This document shows, piece after piece, positions 7,332-14,566 of a stretch of 29,797 nt of DNA. The translations under genes were made by a program, and so were the position numbers. The first letter of the stretch is position 1. Every line of letters begins with the position of its first letter. The notes under the pieces are model-generated. The model saw only the letters and a list, made by a program, of their open reading frames with translations. It was not told where the DNA came from and ran no database searches. The stretch is taken from positions 5,495 through 35,291 of the forward strand of contig HF989728.1 in assembly GCA_000431315.1 (NCBI GenBank), written 5' to 3'. Source of the DNA: Brachyspira sp. CAG:484 (GTDB lineage Bacteria > Cyanobacteriota > Vampirovibrionia > Gastranaerophilales > Gastranaerophilaceae).

Positions 7332-8291
7332 TCAAAATTTCAATAAAATACCAAAACAAAAAAGAACACAAAACCACATCATAAGATTTCTTGCCTGGAA
7401 CAGAACAAAATAAAAGGTTTCTGTTCCTTCTGCTTTAACTGCATCCCAGTTATCAAGCGGCTGATTGTACCAGTTTATTACCGGCTCAAAAGTTTTATCG
7501 CCGTTATATCTTTTTATAAGTTTAAAAACATTGACAGCCATTGGTATTGTCAAAAATGAAATTAATACAGCATAGCTGCCGGTTAGAACACCGAAGTATC
7601 CGGCTGCTAAATACCCGATAGTATAAAAAACAGCAAGAACAAATAAAGCTTTGTTTTTATCGCCTATACGGCAGCAAAGTGTTCTTTTATGCGAAGTTTG
7701 GTCACTGTCAAAATCAAGAAGGGTATGAACATAAAGAAATGCCAACGTAAACATAACAACTGCAATAGATAGAATTAAAACATCAAAAGAGAAAGTTTTT
7801 TTCATTACATAATAAATACCCTCAAACATTAAAGGTCCGAACAGAAGCCCGATAATGACCTCACTCATTCCAATCATTGAAAAACGGGCATATGTAAGCG
7901 TAAGAATGCCGCCGGCTATTGTAAGCCATATCACCCCCTCACCGCTTCTTATGAACAGAAATACCCCGATCAAAAGAGCTGCCGCACTATATAAAATAAT
8001 AACCTTTAATATATCTTTTAAACTAACACTTCCATCACGAATAAAACAGCATTTAGTCTTAACAGCGCTGTTCATCATCTTTTCATCTTTTGAAAGTATA
8101 CCGTAATCAATGTAATCATCAGTAAGATTTCCTGCAAGATGCGCCAGAGCAACCCCGATTAATGCCAATACTCCGTTAAGAACATTTCCGCCTGACTGCA
8201 TTGCATATAAAAATACTACAAGCCAGGACATAACAGTAATAGGCAGAGAAAATGCTCTTGAACAATTTAACCAGAAAACAACATTTTTCAT
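7332..8291 (-). CDS. UbiA family prenyltransferase (MenA-like)
   Basis: The 319-residue integral membrane protein has about eight or nine hydrophobic helices. Both UbiA-superfamily Asp-rich motifs that bind Mg-prenyl diphosphate are present: NLTDDYIDY (N55, D58/D59, D62) and DFDSDQTSHKR near residue 195. The closest functional guess is a MenA-type 1,4-dihydroxy-2-naphthoate prenyltransferase, because of the AGNLTDDYIDYG form, but no quinone genes lie nearby, so the aromatic acceptor is unknown. Its ATG overlaps the stop of the upstream 73-residue gene (ATGA, 8288-8291), making it the last gene of the nan operon. It converges on prepilin-like gene 1 with a 5-base gap and no visible terminator. 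Confidence 0.85.
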   Translation of the reverse strand: MKNVVFWLNCSRAFSLPITVMSWLVVFLYAMQSGGNVLNGVLALIGVALAHLAGNLTDDYIDYGILSKDEKMMNSAVKTKCCFIRDGSVSLKDILKVIILYSAAALLIGVFLFIRSGEGVIWLTIAGGILTLTYARFSMIGMSEVIIGLLFGPLMFEGIYYVMKKTFSFDVLILSIAVVMFTLAFLYVHTLLDFDSDQTSHKRTLCCRIGDKNKALFVLAVFYTIGYLAAGYFGVLTGSYAVLISFLTIPMAVNVFKLIKRYNGDKTFEPVINWYNQPLDNWDAVKAEGTETFYFVLFQARNLMMWFCVLFCFGILLKF

Positions 8292-8509
8292 GACTTTAAT
8301 ATCCCTTTAATTCCTATTACAGCCTCGTAAGATGCACCGGCTTCCAGAAGCTCCTCTGCGGTAAGCCCGAAAAGTGTTATCAATCCAAAAATTTCACTGT
8401 CACCGGTTTTGAGCATATCAACAACAGTTCTTACAGCCTCTTCCCTTGAAAGATTTGTAATTCTGTCATTAATCCCGAGATGCAAGCTTCTTTTCTTTGC
8501 CTTTCCCAT
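8288..8509 (-). CDS. Small helical protein of unknown function in the nanK-ubiA operon
   Basis: The 73-residue product starts with a basic stretch (MGKAKKRS), then reads as two or three amphipathic helices (REEAVRTVVDML, IFGLITLFGLTAEELLEA, YEAVIGIKGIL). There is no Cys, signal peptide or membrane span. The middle TAEELLEAGAS resembles a helix-hairpin segment, but I do not recognise a family. It overlaps nanK by one base at its start and the prenyltransferase by four bases at its end. This tight packing argues that it is a real, co-translated gene. Confidence 0.65.
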   Translation of the reverse strand: MGKAKKRSLHLGINDRITNLSREEAVRTVVDMLKTGDSEIFGLITLFGLTAEELLEAGASYEAVIGIKGILKS

Positions 8510-9396
8510 TAGCAGCCTCCATCCAGACCTACACCAAGTGCCAGCAAAGCTGCTCCTATCATGCCTGCATAATTTCCTGTCTGCGCCTTGACCACTTTTG
8601 TCGGAGAGGTAATAATCTGCTTATTAACATTCTCTGTAAGATAATCTGTATCTGTAAATTCTGCCATAGAACCTGACAAGACAAATACATCCGGATCAAA
8701 TATATTCGCAAGCCCGACAAGTCCGTCAAGAATATCATCCTGCCAGCGGTTAAAAATCTCGGTCATCATGGCGTCATTATTTTTCCAACCGCCTATAACG
8801 TCATATGTAGTAATATCAGGATTTTTAGAAATTTCTTCTGCTGTACGTTTCAAGCCTGTTCCGGCAGCATAACTTTCAAAACAATCCCAGCTTCCGCAGG
8901 TGCATTTTCTGTGTTTATCAGTACGCATTTTAAAGTGCATCTCGCCTGCTGCGCCGCTTTTACCTTTATAAATTCTGTTATTAAGGATAATCCCGCCGCC
9001 AACGCCTGTTCCTAGCGTAATCATAACTGAATACGGCATCCCTCTGGATGCTCCCAGAATATGCTCAGCCCAGGCCGCTGCATTTGCATCATTTTCTACA
9101 AAAACTTTCTTTCTGCTCAGAGCCTCAAAATTCATATCAGGGTATCCTGCTGCTATATTACCTGTAGACCCCAGGATTTTGTTATTTGCATTGTTAACTG
9201 CGCCGCAGGTTGAAAATGCGATAACATCAACTTCATCTTCATAACGTGAGATTATTTCTTCAAATGCTTTCTTTATAGCCTGAAAAGATTTCGGAGTAGG
9301 GCGTTTTTCTATATCGCCTGTAATCTCCCCCTTCTCATTTACTATAGTATTATAAATTTTAGTTCCGCCTACATCTATTGCAAGTGCTTTTTTCAT
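8509..9396 (-). CDS. nanK: ROK-family sugar kinase, probably N-acetylmannosamine kinase
   Basis: ATP-dependent kinase of 295 residues. ROK features: N-terminal phosphate-binding DVGGTK (8-13), catalytic ENDAN (101-105), GTGVGGG (129-135), and the zinc site made of H154 in GEMHF plus C165, C167 and C172 in CTCGSWDCFES. Substrate specificity cannot be read directly from ROK sequences. The same-strand nanE upstream argues for N-acetylmannosamine phosphorylation, giving ManNAc-6-P for NanE; a glucokinase role is the alternative. The ATG follows the stop of a 63-residue ORF with no gap, and its own stop overlaps the next ORF by one base. Confidence 0.8.
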   Translation of the reverse strand: MKKALAIDVGGTKIYNTIVNEKGEITGDIEKRPTPKSFQAIKKAFEEIISRYEDEVDVIAFSTCGAVNNANNKILGSTGNIAAGYPDMNFEALSRKKVFVENDANAAAWAEHILGASRGMPYSVMITLGTGVGGGIILNNRIYKGKSGAAGEMHFKMRTDKHRKCTCGSWDCFESYAAGTGLKRTAEEISKNPDITTYDVIGGWKNNDAMMTEIFNRWQDDILDGLVGLANIFDPDVFVLSGSMAEFTDTDYLTENVNKQIITSPTKVVKAQTGNYAGMIGAALLALGVGLDGGC

Positions 9397-9588
9397 TTAT
9401 TTTTCTACCTTTTTTGAACATTTTACAAAGGTGTCTAACTTATTTGAGTTTATATTTCCAGGATGTATACCGGAAGTCCCTGCAGACATCATTTGTTTTG
9501 AAGCTTTGCCGTTCATCACTGAATATTCTTTTACTATTTTCATGAAATTAGCAAATTTATCATAATTAGACATTATTTTTATTTTCAT
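9397..9588 (-). CDS. Small protein of unknown function between nanE and nanK
   Basis: The 63-residue frame fills the nanE-nanK gap exactly: it starts 9 bases after nanE and its stop abuts the nanK ATG. GTAGGGG lies about 6-8 bases before the ATG at 9588. An internal ATG at 9573 is also possible. The sequence is polar with a short helical part (YDKFANFMKIVKEYS), a small-residue stretch (SAGTSGIHPGNINS) and a single Cys. No family is recognised. Packing and ribosome site support translation, but with so short a product it could serve mainly to couple translation. Confidence 0.5.
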   Translation of the reverse strand: MKIKIMSNYDKFANFMKIVKEYSVMNGKASKQMMSAGTSGIHPGNINSNKLDTFVKCSKKVEK

Positions 9589-9597
9589 TATATACCC

Positions 9598-10281
9598 CTA
9601 CTTGTTCCTCTGAACAAAACGTTTTGTGATAAGCTGCGGTCTTGTAATTGCGGACCCGATAACAACACAGTGAGCGCCCAGCTTGAAAGCTTTATCAACC
9701 TGCCATGGTTCCCATATTCTGCCTTCAAGAACGACAGGAACGTCTGTTTCGCTGACAAGAGCCCTGAGCAGTTCAAAATCCGGTTCATCGGTTGCCGGAG
9801 CGGAGTGGGTTGTGTAGCCTGACAAGGTAGTAGAAAGAATATTTGCGCCTAGTTTTGCACAATTAATACCCTCCTCTACTGTAGATACATCTGCCATTGA
9901 GATGCGTTTATTTAATTTTATATATTTAATTATTTCTTCAAGCGTGCACCCTTCTCTTGGACGTGATGTTCCGTCAAATGCTATAATATCAGCACCTGCA
10001 CCTATTAAAGAAATAACATCTTTCAATGTAGGAGTAATATAGACAATCTCCTGCCAGTTTTTAGGTATAACGTCAGGTTTGGTAAGCCCTATAACAGGAA
10101 CCTCAAAAAGATGTTTGGCATTTTTGACATCGCGTGCTCCGGCAACTCTTAACCCGCCGGCTCCGCCTTTTACAACGGACTTCATCATAGCGACCATACA
10201 TTTTTCCAAATACAAAGGTTCTGAAGGCATTGCCTGAACTGAAACCACAACCTTATTCTTTAAACGATTAATCATATCCAT
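9598..10281 (-). CDS. nanE: N-acetylmannosamine-6-phosphate 2-epimerase
   Basis: TIM-barrel epimerase (227 residues) converting ManNAc-6-P to GlcNAc-6-P in sialic acid / amino-sugar catabolism. Family landmarks: VSVQAMPSEPL at the N-terminus, GLRVAGARDV, IGLTK with the likely catalytic K68, FDGTSRPR at about 103-109, and VVLEGRIW with the likely catalytic E186. NanK follows downstream in the same operon. No sialic acid lyase or transporter is in the window, so whether the source is sialic acid or ManNAc is open. The ATG at 10281 has no clear Shine-Dalgarno. TATAAT-like sequences lie immediately upstream, so a very short or leaderless transcript is possible. Confidence 0.93.
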   Translation of the reverse strand: MDMINRLKNKVVVSVQAMPSEPLYLEKCMVAMMKSVVKGGAGGLRVAGARDVKNAKHLFEVPVIGLTKPDVIPKNWQEIVYITPTLKDVISLIGAGADIIAFDGTSRPREGCTLEEIIKYIKLNKRISMADVSTVEEGINCAKLGANILSTTLSGYTTHSAPATDEPDFELLRALVSETDVPVVLEGRIWEPWQVDKAFKLGAHCVVIGSAITRPQLITKRFVQRNK

Positions 10282-10336
10282 ATGTTTATTATATTATAAA
10301 AGAGAAATATTTTGTTAAAAATTAAGGGGATTGTTA

Positions 10337-12016
10337 ATGAATTTTATAAAAAAGTATAAAGCGGTTATTTTAATAGTATTATTTGCATTCATAATTAGAT
10401 TAATTAATCTGGATAAGACAGGCGGGCTCTGGTATGATGAAATAAATATTTATTCAATAGCCTCACAGAGTTTTCCTGCGGGTATGATGAAAGCTGATGC
10501 TCACAGATTTCTTTTATTTCCGTTGTATTATTTAATCTATCACCTTTGGATAACTCTATTTGGAAATTCTGATTTAGTCATAAGATTAATGTCTGTATTT
10601 TTTGATATTTTAAGCATTGGCGCAGCCTTTTTTGCAGGAAAAACCCTTGGAGAATTTCTGGAAAAAGATGAAAAGTTCAATATTCGGACTGGAACTATAT
10701 ATGCTCTTTTATATGCGGTCAATTCTTCGTTTATTTATTATGCACAAGAAGCAAAATTTTACTCGCTGACTTTCTTTTTAATAAATCTGCTTATAATATT
10801 CTGGCTGAAATTTTTGAAGAATACCGATAAGAAACATTTCTGGCTTTTTTATATTACTAATATTCTCTTAATTTACACCTACACCTCGCAAATATTGTTT
10901 ACTTTGCTGGTTTATGGTGTGACTATGGCGTATTTTGCAGCCGGCAGCAGATTTAAAGAAAACTTTAAATATCTTCTGATACTGTTAAGTGCATATATTC
11001 CGCTTGCTATTTTTGCAATCTATATCAAACATTATTTTTCAGGGAATTTTGACGCGGTAGTTTACGATAACTCCTTTATACTGCTGGCTGTACAGAATTA
11101 TTTTTCGCCTGTGCTTGCCGGGGTGCAAAACAACATATTAGATTTTAAGAATATCTGGCTGAAAGGGATGTTTAATTTTAAATTCTGGCTGTTTGTGATG
11201 TATCCGGTTTTATTAATACTCGGCGGGATTTGTATTTCTTTGAAAAAAGATAACATATCACGTTATATTATTGCAGTTCCGCTTTTGTATCTGGCATTTC
11301 ATATAACAGCATCAAACCTTAGCTACTATAAAGTTCTTGTAAGATATACCTTGATGATTCTTCCTCTCCTTTTGCTGCTTGCCTCTGCCGGCATATGCGC
11401 TATAAAAAACACAAAACTACAGAATACTTTATTAATATGTTATGTAATAATTTCTATTCTTGGAATATTTACAATAAACGGAGCTGTAAACATAAAAAGA
11501 CCAGACGGCTATAGAGAAGTTGCAGAAGCTCTTATTGCTAATTCAGTAAATCCTCAAGCCGACTTTGTGCTTCCTATCAGAGTTGGGCTTCTTGACAAAT
11601 ATTACAAAATACAAGGAGAAAAGTTCAGCCTGTACATTTTAAACAGAGAAGAGGCACAAAAAACTTATCTTACAGCCGAAGAAATCAACGGCATAAAAAA
11701 TGACAAGCAAAATCTTCATAAATATTACAGAAGATACCTTTTGACCAATACACCGGATAAAAATTTTGAAAACTATATAAAAAAAGAATTTTTAAAAAGC
11801 AATGACGTTGTGATTATAACTGATAGAACAATTTCAATGTTCACCGGAGAACAGATTAGAATGATTATTCATTCAGGAAATTATGAAAAGTTTCCTATCC
11901 AGTTCTTAAGGCTTTCAAAGCTGAACAACGATTTATTATATACAGCATCCAAAAACTTAAAACTAAAACAGCACCTTAATGTTAAGAATTGGGAAATATT
12001 TGTATTTGGTATATAA
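10337..12016 (+). CDS. GT-C superfamily membrane glycosyltransferase (family 39-like)
   Basis: The 559-residue protein is the type that transfers sugars from a polyprenyl-phosphate donor at the outer membrane face. An N-terminal helix (about 10-26) is followed by LWYDEI with the acidic pair D34-E35 expected of GT-C active sites. About ten further hydrophobic helices run to residue 385, and a soluble C-terminal domain takes up the last 170 residues. That tail resembles the partial gene at the start of the window. AAGGGG at 10324-10329 fits the ATG at 10337; the TTG at 10331 is less likely. Acceptor and sugar cannot be told. It is divergent from nanE and runs directly into the M16 peptidase gene. 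Confidence 0.82.
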   Translation: MNFIKKYKAVILIVLFAFIIRLINLDKTGGLWYDEINIYSIASQSFPAGMMKADAHRFLLFPLYYLIYHLWITLFGNSDLVIRLMSVFFDILSIGAAFFAGKTLGEFLEKDEKFNIRTGTIYALLYAVNSSFIYYAQEAKFYSLTFFLINLLIIFWLKFLKNTDKKHFWLFYITNILLIYTYTSQILFTLLVYGVTMAYFAAGSRFKENFKYLLILLSAYIPLAIFAIYIKHYFSGNFDAVVYDNSFILLAVQNYFSPVLAGVQNNILDFKNIWLKGMFNFKFWLFVMYPVLLILGGICISLKKDNISRYIIAVPLLYLAFHITASNLSYYKVLVRYTLMILPLLLLLASAGICAIKNTKLQNTLLICYVIISILGIFTINGAVNIKRPDGYREVAEALIANSVNPQADFVLPIRVGLLDKYYKIQGEKFSLYILNREEAQKTYLTAEEINGIKNDKQNLHKYYRRYLLTNTPDKNFENYIKKEFLKSNDVVIITDRTISMFTGEQIRMIIHSGNYEKFPIQFLRLSKLNNDLLYTASKNLKLKQHLNVKNWEIFVFGI

Positions 12017-12041
12017 TAAACTTAAGAAGAGGAACATAATA

Positions 12042-13367
12042 ATGAAAAAAAGTTTGGTAAAATATCCGTTTTTGACAAAAGAAGTAGAAGTTTACGAACG
12101 GGAAAACGGTCACACAATAGTATTAGCGCATAAAGAAGGCTCAATGGCGAATGTCAGCACCTGGGTTAAAACAGGTTCTATAAATGAAGATGACAAGATT
12201 AACGGAATCTCACACTTTTTGGAACATCTTATGTTTAAAGGAACACACAAACATAAGGCAGGCGAGTTTGACAAAATACTAGAAGCCAAAGGGGCTATTG
12301 TAAATGCTGCAACCTGGAAAGATTATACATTTTATTATGTTACTCTGCCGAAAGGCGAAAAAGATAAAGATCTCTTCCTGGCAATAGAACTCCATGCAGA
12401 TATGATGCTTGACCCTGTTTTACCGGATGAAGAAATTGGGGCGCCATTTGACTTGAATGATACAAAAGTTACTGACAAACGAGAACGCCACGTTGTTATT
12501 GAAGAAATCAGGATGAGAAAAGACCAGAACTGGACAAAAGTTTATAATGCCTGCAACTACAATATGTACACACAGCATCCATATAAACGTGATGTAATAG
12601 GCACTCCGGAAATTATCTCCCAGGTCACAAGAGATGAGATTATGAATTATTACACAACATTCTATTCACCTGAAAACATGACAACAATTATAGTAGGAGA
12701 TTTTGACAACGAAGAAGTGCTTAAAAAAGTAGAGAAAGAGTTCGACTTTAAAGGCAGAAAAAATGCGCCTAAAAAAGTTAACCAAATTGATGAACCGGTA
12801 CAGACTACAAAAATAGTTGATAATACGGCTCATACAAATACTGCTTATGCAATGTTTGGCTGGCTCGGTCCTAAAGCCTCAGATTTAAAAGGAACAATAT
12901 CCCTGGATTTAATCAGTATTATTTTCGGTGACGGCGGCAGCTCAAGACTTTATCAAAATTTAATAGAAAAGCAGCCTGAACAGATATTTAATATGGTCAA
13001 TTCTGAGCATTATCAGTTTAAAGACGGCAATAATTTCTTTATACAGGCAAACTTCAAGCCTGAAAAGAAAGAGGAAGCTTTAAACCTATTAAAAAAAGAA
13101 CTGGCAAATCTTCTTGATAATCCTATCACAGAAGCAGAACTTCAAAAAGCTAAAAAGAAAACTAAATCACGCTTTGCATATGCAGCAGAAACAGTATCCG
13201 AAATCGGAGAAACTATCGGATACTATACAACAGTCTGCAATGATTTGAAACTTGTAGAAGATTATCTGAAAGATCTGGATGAAATTACTCTTGAAGATTT
13301 AAGAAATTCAATAGAAAAATATCTTGATATTAATCACGCAGTAATTTCAATTCTTATGCCTGAATAA
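12042..13367 (+). CDS. M16B family zinc peptidase
   Basis: Metalloprotease of the pitrilysin/insulinase clan, 441 residues. The inverted zinc motif HxxEH is present as HFLEH (H58, E61, H62). A downstream glutamate in HVVIEEIRMRKDQ supplies the third metal ligand. The second half has the usual inactive-domain features (GDGGSSRLYQNLIEK). No signal peptide is visible, so it is probably cytoplasmic, like PqqL/YmxG-type members. Exact substrates are unknown. AGAAGAGG lies about 10 bases before the ATG at 12042, and the start was placed there rather than in the upstream extension overlapping the glycosyltransferase. It converges on prepilin-like gene 2, with one base between the stops. Confidence 0.92.
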   Translation: MKKSLVKYPFLTKEVEVYERENGHTIVLAHKEGSMANVSTWVKTGSINEDDKINGISHFLEHLMFKGTHKHKAGEFDKILEAKGAIVNAATWKDYTFYYVTLPKGEKDKDLFLAIELHADMMLDPVLPDEEIGAPFDLNDTKVTDKRERHVVIEEIRMRKDQNWTKVYNACNYNMYTQHPYKRDVIGTPEIISQVTRDEIMNYYTTFYSPENMTTIIVGDFDNEEVLKKVEKEFDFKGRKNAPKKVNQIDEPVQTTKIVDNTAHTNTAYAMFGWLGPKASDLKGTISLDLISIIFGDGGSSRLYQNLIEKQPEQIFNMVNSEHYQFKDGNNFFIQANFKPEKKEEALNLLKKELANLLDNPITEAELQKAKKKTKSRFAYAAETVSEIGETIGYYTTVCNDLKLVEDYLKDLDEITLEDLRNSIEKYLDINHAVISILMPE

Positions 13368-13368
13368 T

Positions 13369-14191
13369 CTACCATGGATAATCTTTTTTGATTTCCCAGC
13401 CATCCATTATAATTAAAGCGGCGCACCAAACGCCTCTGCTATTTTTATTACATGCATATTTCTGATTACCAGTTAGAATATCTCTGTTATATTCTCCAAA
13501 AACCTGATTATAACTATATGGATTATCCTCATCCTCAGTTGGTGCACTATATCCGAAATCTTTATACCCAAAGGGTGATAAACCATATTTTTTGATAATC
13601 GCATAAACAAAAACATCTTTGCCTAACATATTCGGTTCTTTAAAACCGTTAATATCTATCATAATAACTCTACCGTTTGAAAAGCCCTGAAAAGATGAAA
13701 CTATAAGTGACGATCCATCAGACAGAAATACAGTATAAGAATCTCTTACACAAAAACCCTCTTGGCAAGCTTCTCCGTTTAAGTATCTATATCTTATCCC
13801 AGTCTCAGTTACAGTTCTATTACTAATTGATATATAGTTAGTTAAGTACCTCTGCCAAAACTCTTGTCCGGGAATAGTATAATCCCAATCATCAAGACTT
13901 CCATTTGACACCTCTGACATTTTTATCGCTTGCGCAAGCACACTATAAGACTTTTTAAGCTTGGTTGCAGTTGTCAGCTTTTCATGTTTGCTTATTAATG
14001 CAGGTAAAGTCATTGCCGCGACAATACCAATTATCCCCAGAGTTATCAAAACTTCTGCAAGCGTAAAGCCTCTTTGCTGCTTCTTTTGTGTGGCGGCGCG
14101 AAATGGCTCGCTGCCTGCGCAAATACCCGATAAGGAGCTTAAATTACCTTGCCCCCCCCCCGGAAAGTCTTGCTATTACTGTGTTTTTCAT
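13369..14191 (-). CDS. Prepilin-like protein 2, out of frame at a poly-G tract (putatively phase-variable, OFF)
   Basis: Type IV pilin-like protein with RGFTLAEVLITLGIIG (cleavage after Gly) followed by a hydrophobic helix, then LKKSYSVLAQAIKMSE and a globular domain. It ends in CAALIIMDGWEIKKDYPW, an ending shared with prepilin-like gene 3. The only well-placed start is the ATG at 14191, with AAGGAG upstream. From there the frame reads MKNTVIARLSGGGAR and hits TAA just after a 10-G run. With 9 G the frame continues as SGGGQGNLSSLSGICAGS and enters the pilin without a stop. The leader between tract and motif (AGSEPFRAATQKKQQR) is unusually GC-rich and long for a prepilin signal. ON-frame length is about 273 residues. 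No terminator separates it from the convergent M16 gene. Confidence 0.8.
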
Positions 14192-14205
14192 AACTTAATC
14201 TCCTT
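14132..14205 (-). promoter_or_regulatory. Possible RBS-masking hairpin spanning the poly-G leader of prepilin-like gene 2
   Basis: In the transcript, the ribosome-site arm AAGGAGAUUAAGUUA (14205-14191, reaching the A of the start codon) can pair with UAAUUUAAGCUCCUU (14146-14132), just after the G tract. Of 15 positions, 13 are Watson-Crick, one is G-U and one is mismatched. The 44-base loop holds the leader codons and the tract. Pairing is seen in sequence; a regulatory role is inferred. Confidence 0.5.
14152..14161 (-). repeat. Poly-G tract (10 G on the minus strand) in the leader of prepilin-like gene 2
   Basis: Ten C on the plus strand, starting at nucleotide 31 of the leader ORF, the same offset as in prepilin-like gene 3. 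The gene is OFF as given; 9 or 12 G would put it ON. Confidence 0.9.
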
Positions 14206-14256
14206 TTTTTAGTTGTAATGTTGATTTTTGTTTTTTATTTAAGAAAATATATTTGT

Positions 14257-14502
14257 TTTCGAGGCGATAGCAGGAGCAGCGCGGGAGCGTGTCCGAGAAA
14301 ATAAAATTTTTTCTTAGTTGTTTTTATCGCGTCCGCTCAGTATACCCTGATAGGATTTTCCTTTACCCGGGTTGGGTCGTGCCTCTGGCACCGCTTTCGA
14401 CTCAAAAAGTTCTATATTTACCTAAAAGGTACTCCTGCTTTGTGTTTTCAGTATATATTTTCTCAAACACGCTTCCACTCAGTTCATGCTATCGTTTCGA
14501 AA
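14257..14502. repeat. Long imperfect inverted repeat (46-base arms, about 154-base spacer)
   Basis: The left arm (14257-14302) is the reverse complement of the right arm (14457-14502) at about 35 of 46 positions. Runs ATTTTCTC, ACACGCT, TGCTATCG and TCGAAA are shared, and several mismatches would be G-U pairs in RNA. The arms could fold into one long stem. Confidence 0.65.
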
Positions 14503-14524
14503 AGATATACTGATACTGGAATGA

Positions 14525-14553
14525 TTGACAATTCCATGGTCTGTTTTTATTAT
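14525..14553 (+). promoter_or_regulatory. Orphan consensus promoter with a dyad over the -35
   Basis: TTGACA (14525-14530), a 17-base spacer and TATTAT (14548-14553). The -35 lies inside the dyad TGGAAT-N8-ATTCCA (14518-14537), which looks like an operator. It points into the 3' end of the minus-strand permease gene, with no plus-strand gene downstream. Any transcript would be antisense. Confidence 0.5.
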
Positions 14554-14566
14554 AAGATATTTTAAA

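Larger units (their letters stand above)
14192..14566. other. Non-coding stretch with inverted repeat and orphan promoter
   Basis: These 375 bases lie between prepilin-like gene 2 and the second permease gene. They hold the ribosome site of gene 2, a 46-base imperfect inverted repeat (14257-14302 and 14457-14502), and a plus-strand consensus promoter at 14525-14553. The centre is richer in GC than the neighbours. A GTG-started frame at 14289-14513 lacks a ribosome site and recognisable composition, and I do not believe it is a gene. A structured RNA or the remnant of a lost gene are both possible. Confidence 0.5.

Noticed and set aside
14131..14160. AAGGAG on the plus strand before the C-run opposite prepilin-like genes 2 and 3, suggesting an antisense leader gene or an invertible element
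   Set aside because: The antisense frames are short and have only TTG starts. The sequence is better explained as the complement of the ribosome site in the sense transcript. Inversion cannot be judged from one sequence.
14289..14513. A 74-codon plus-strand frame beginning with GTG in the intergenic island
   Set aside because: No ribosome site. It spans one arm and most of the loop of the inverted repeat, and its composition (scattered aromatic and basic residues) resembles no known protein.
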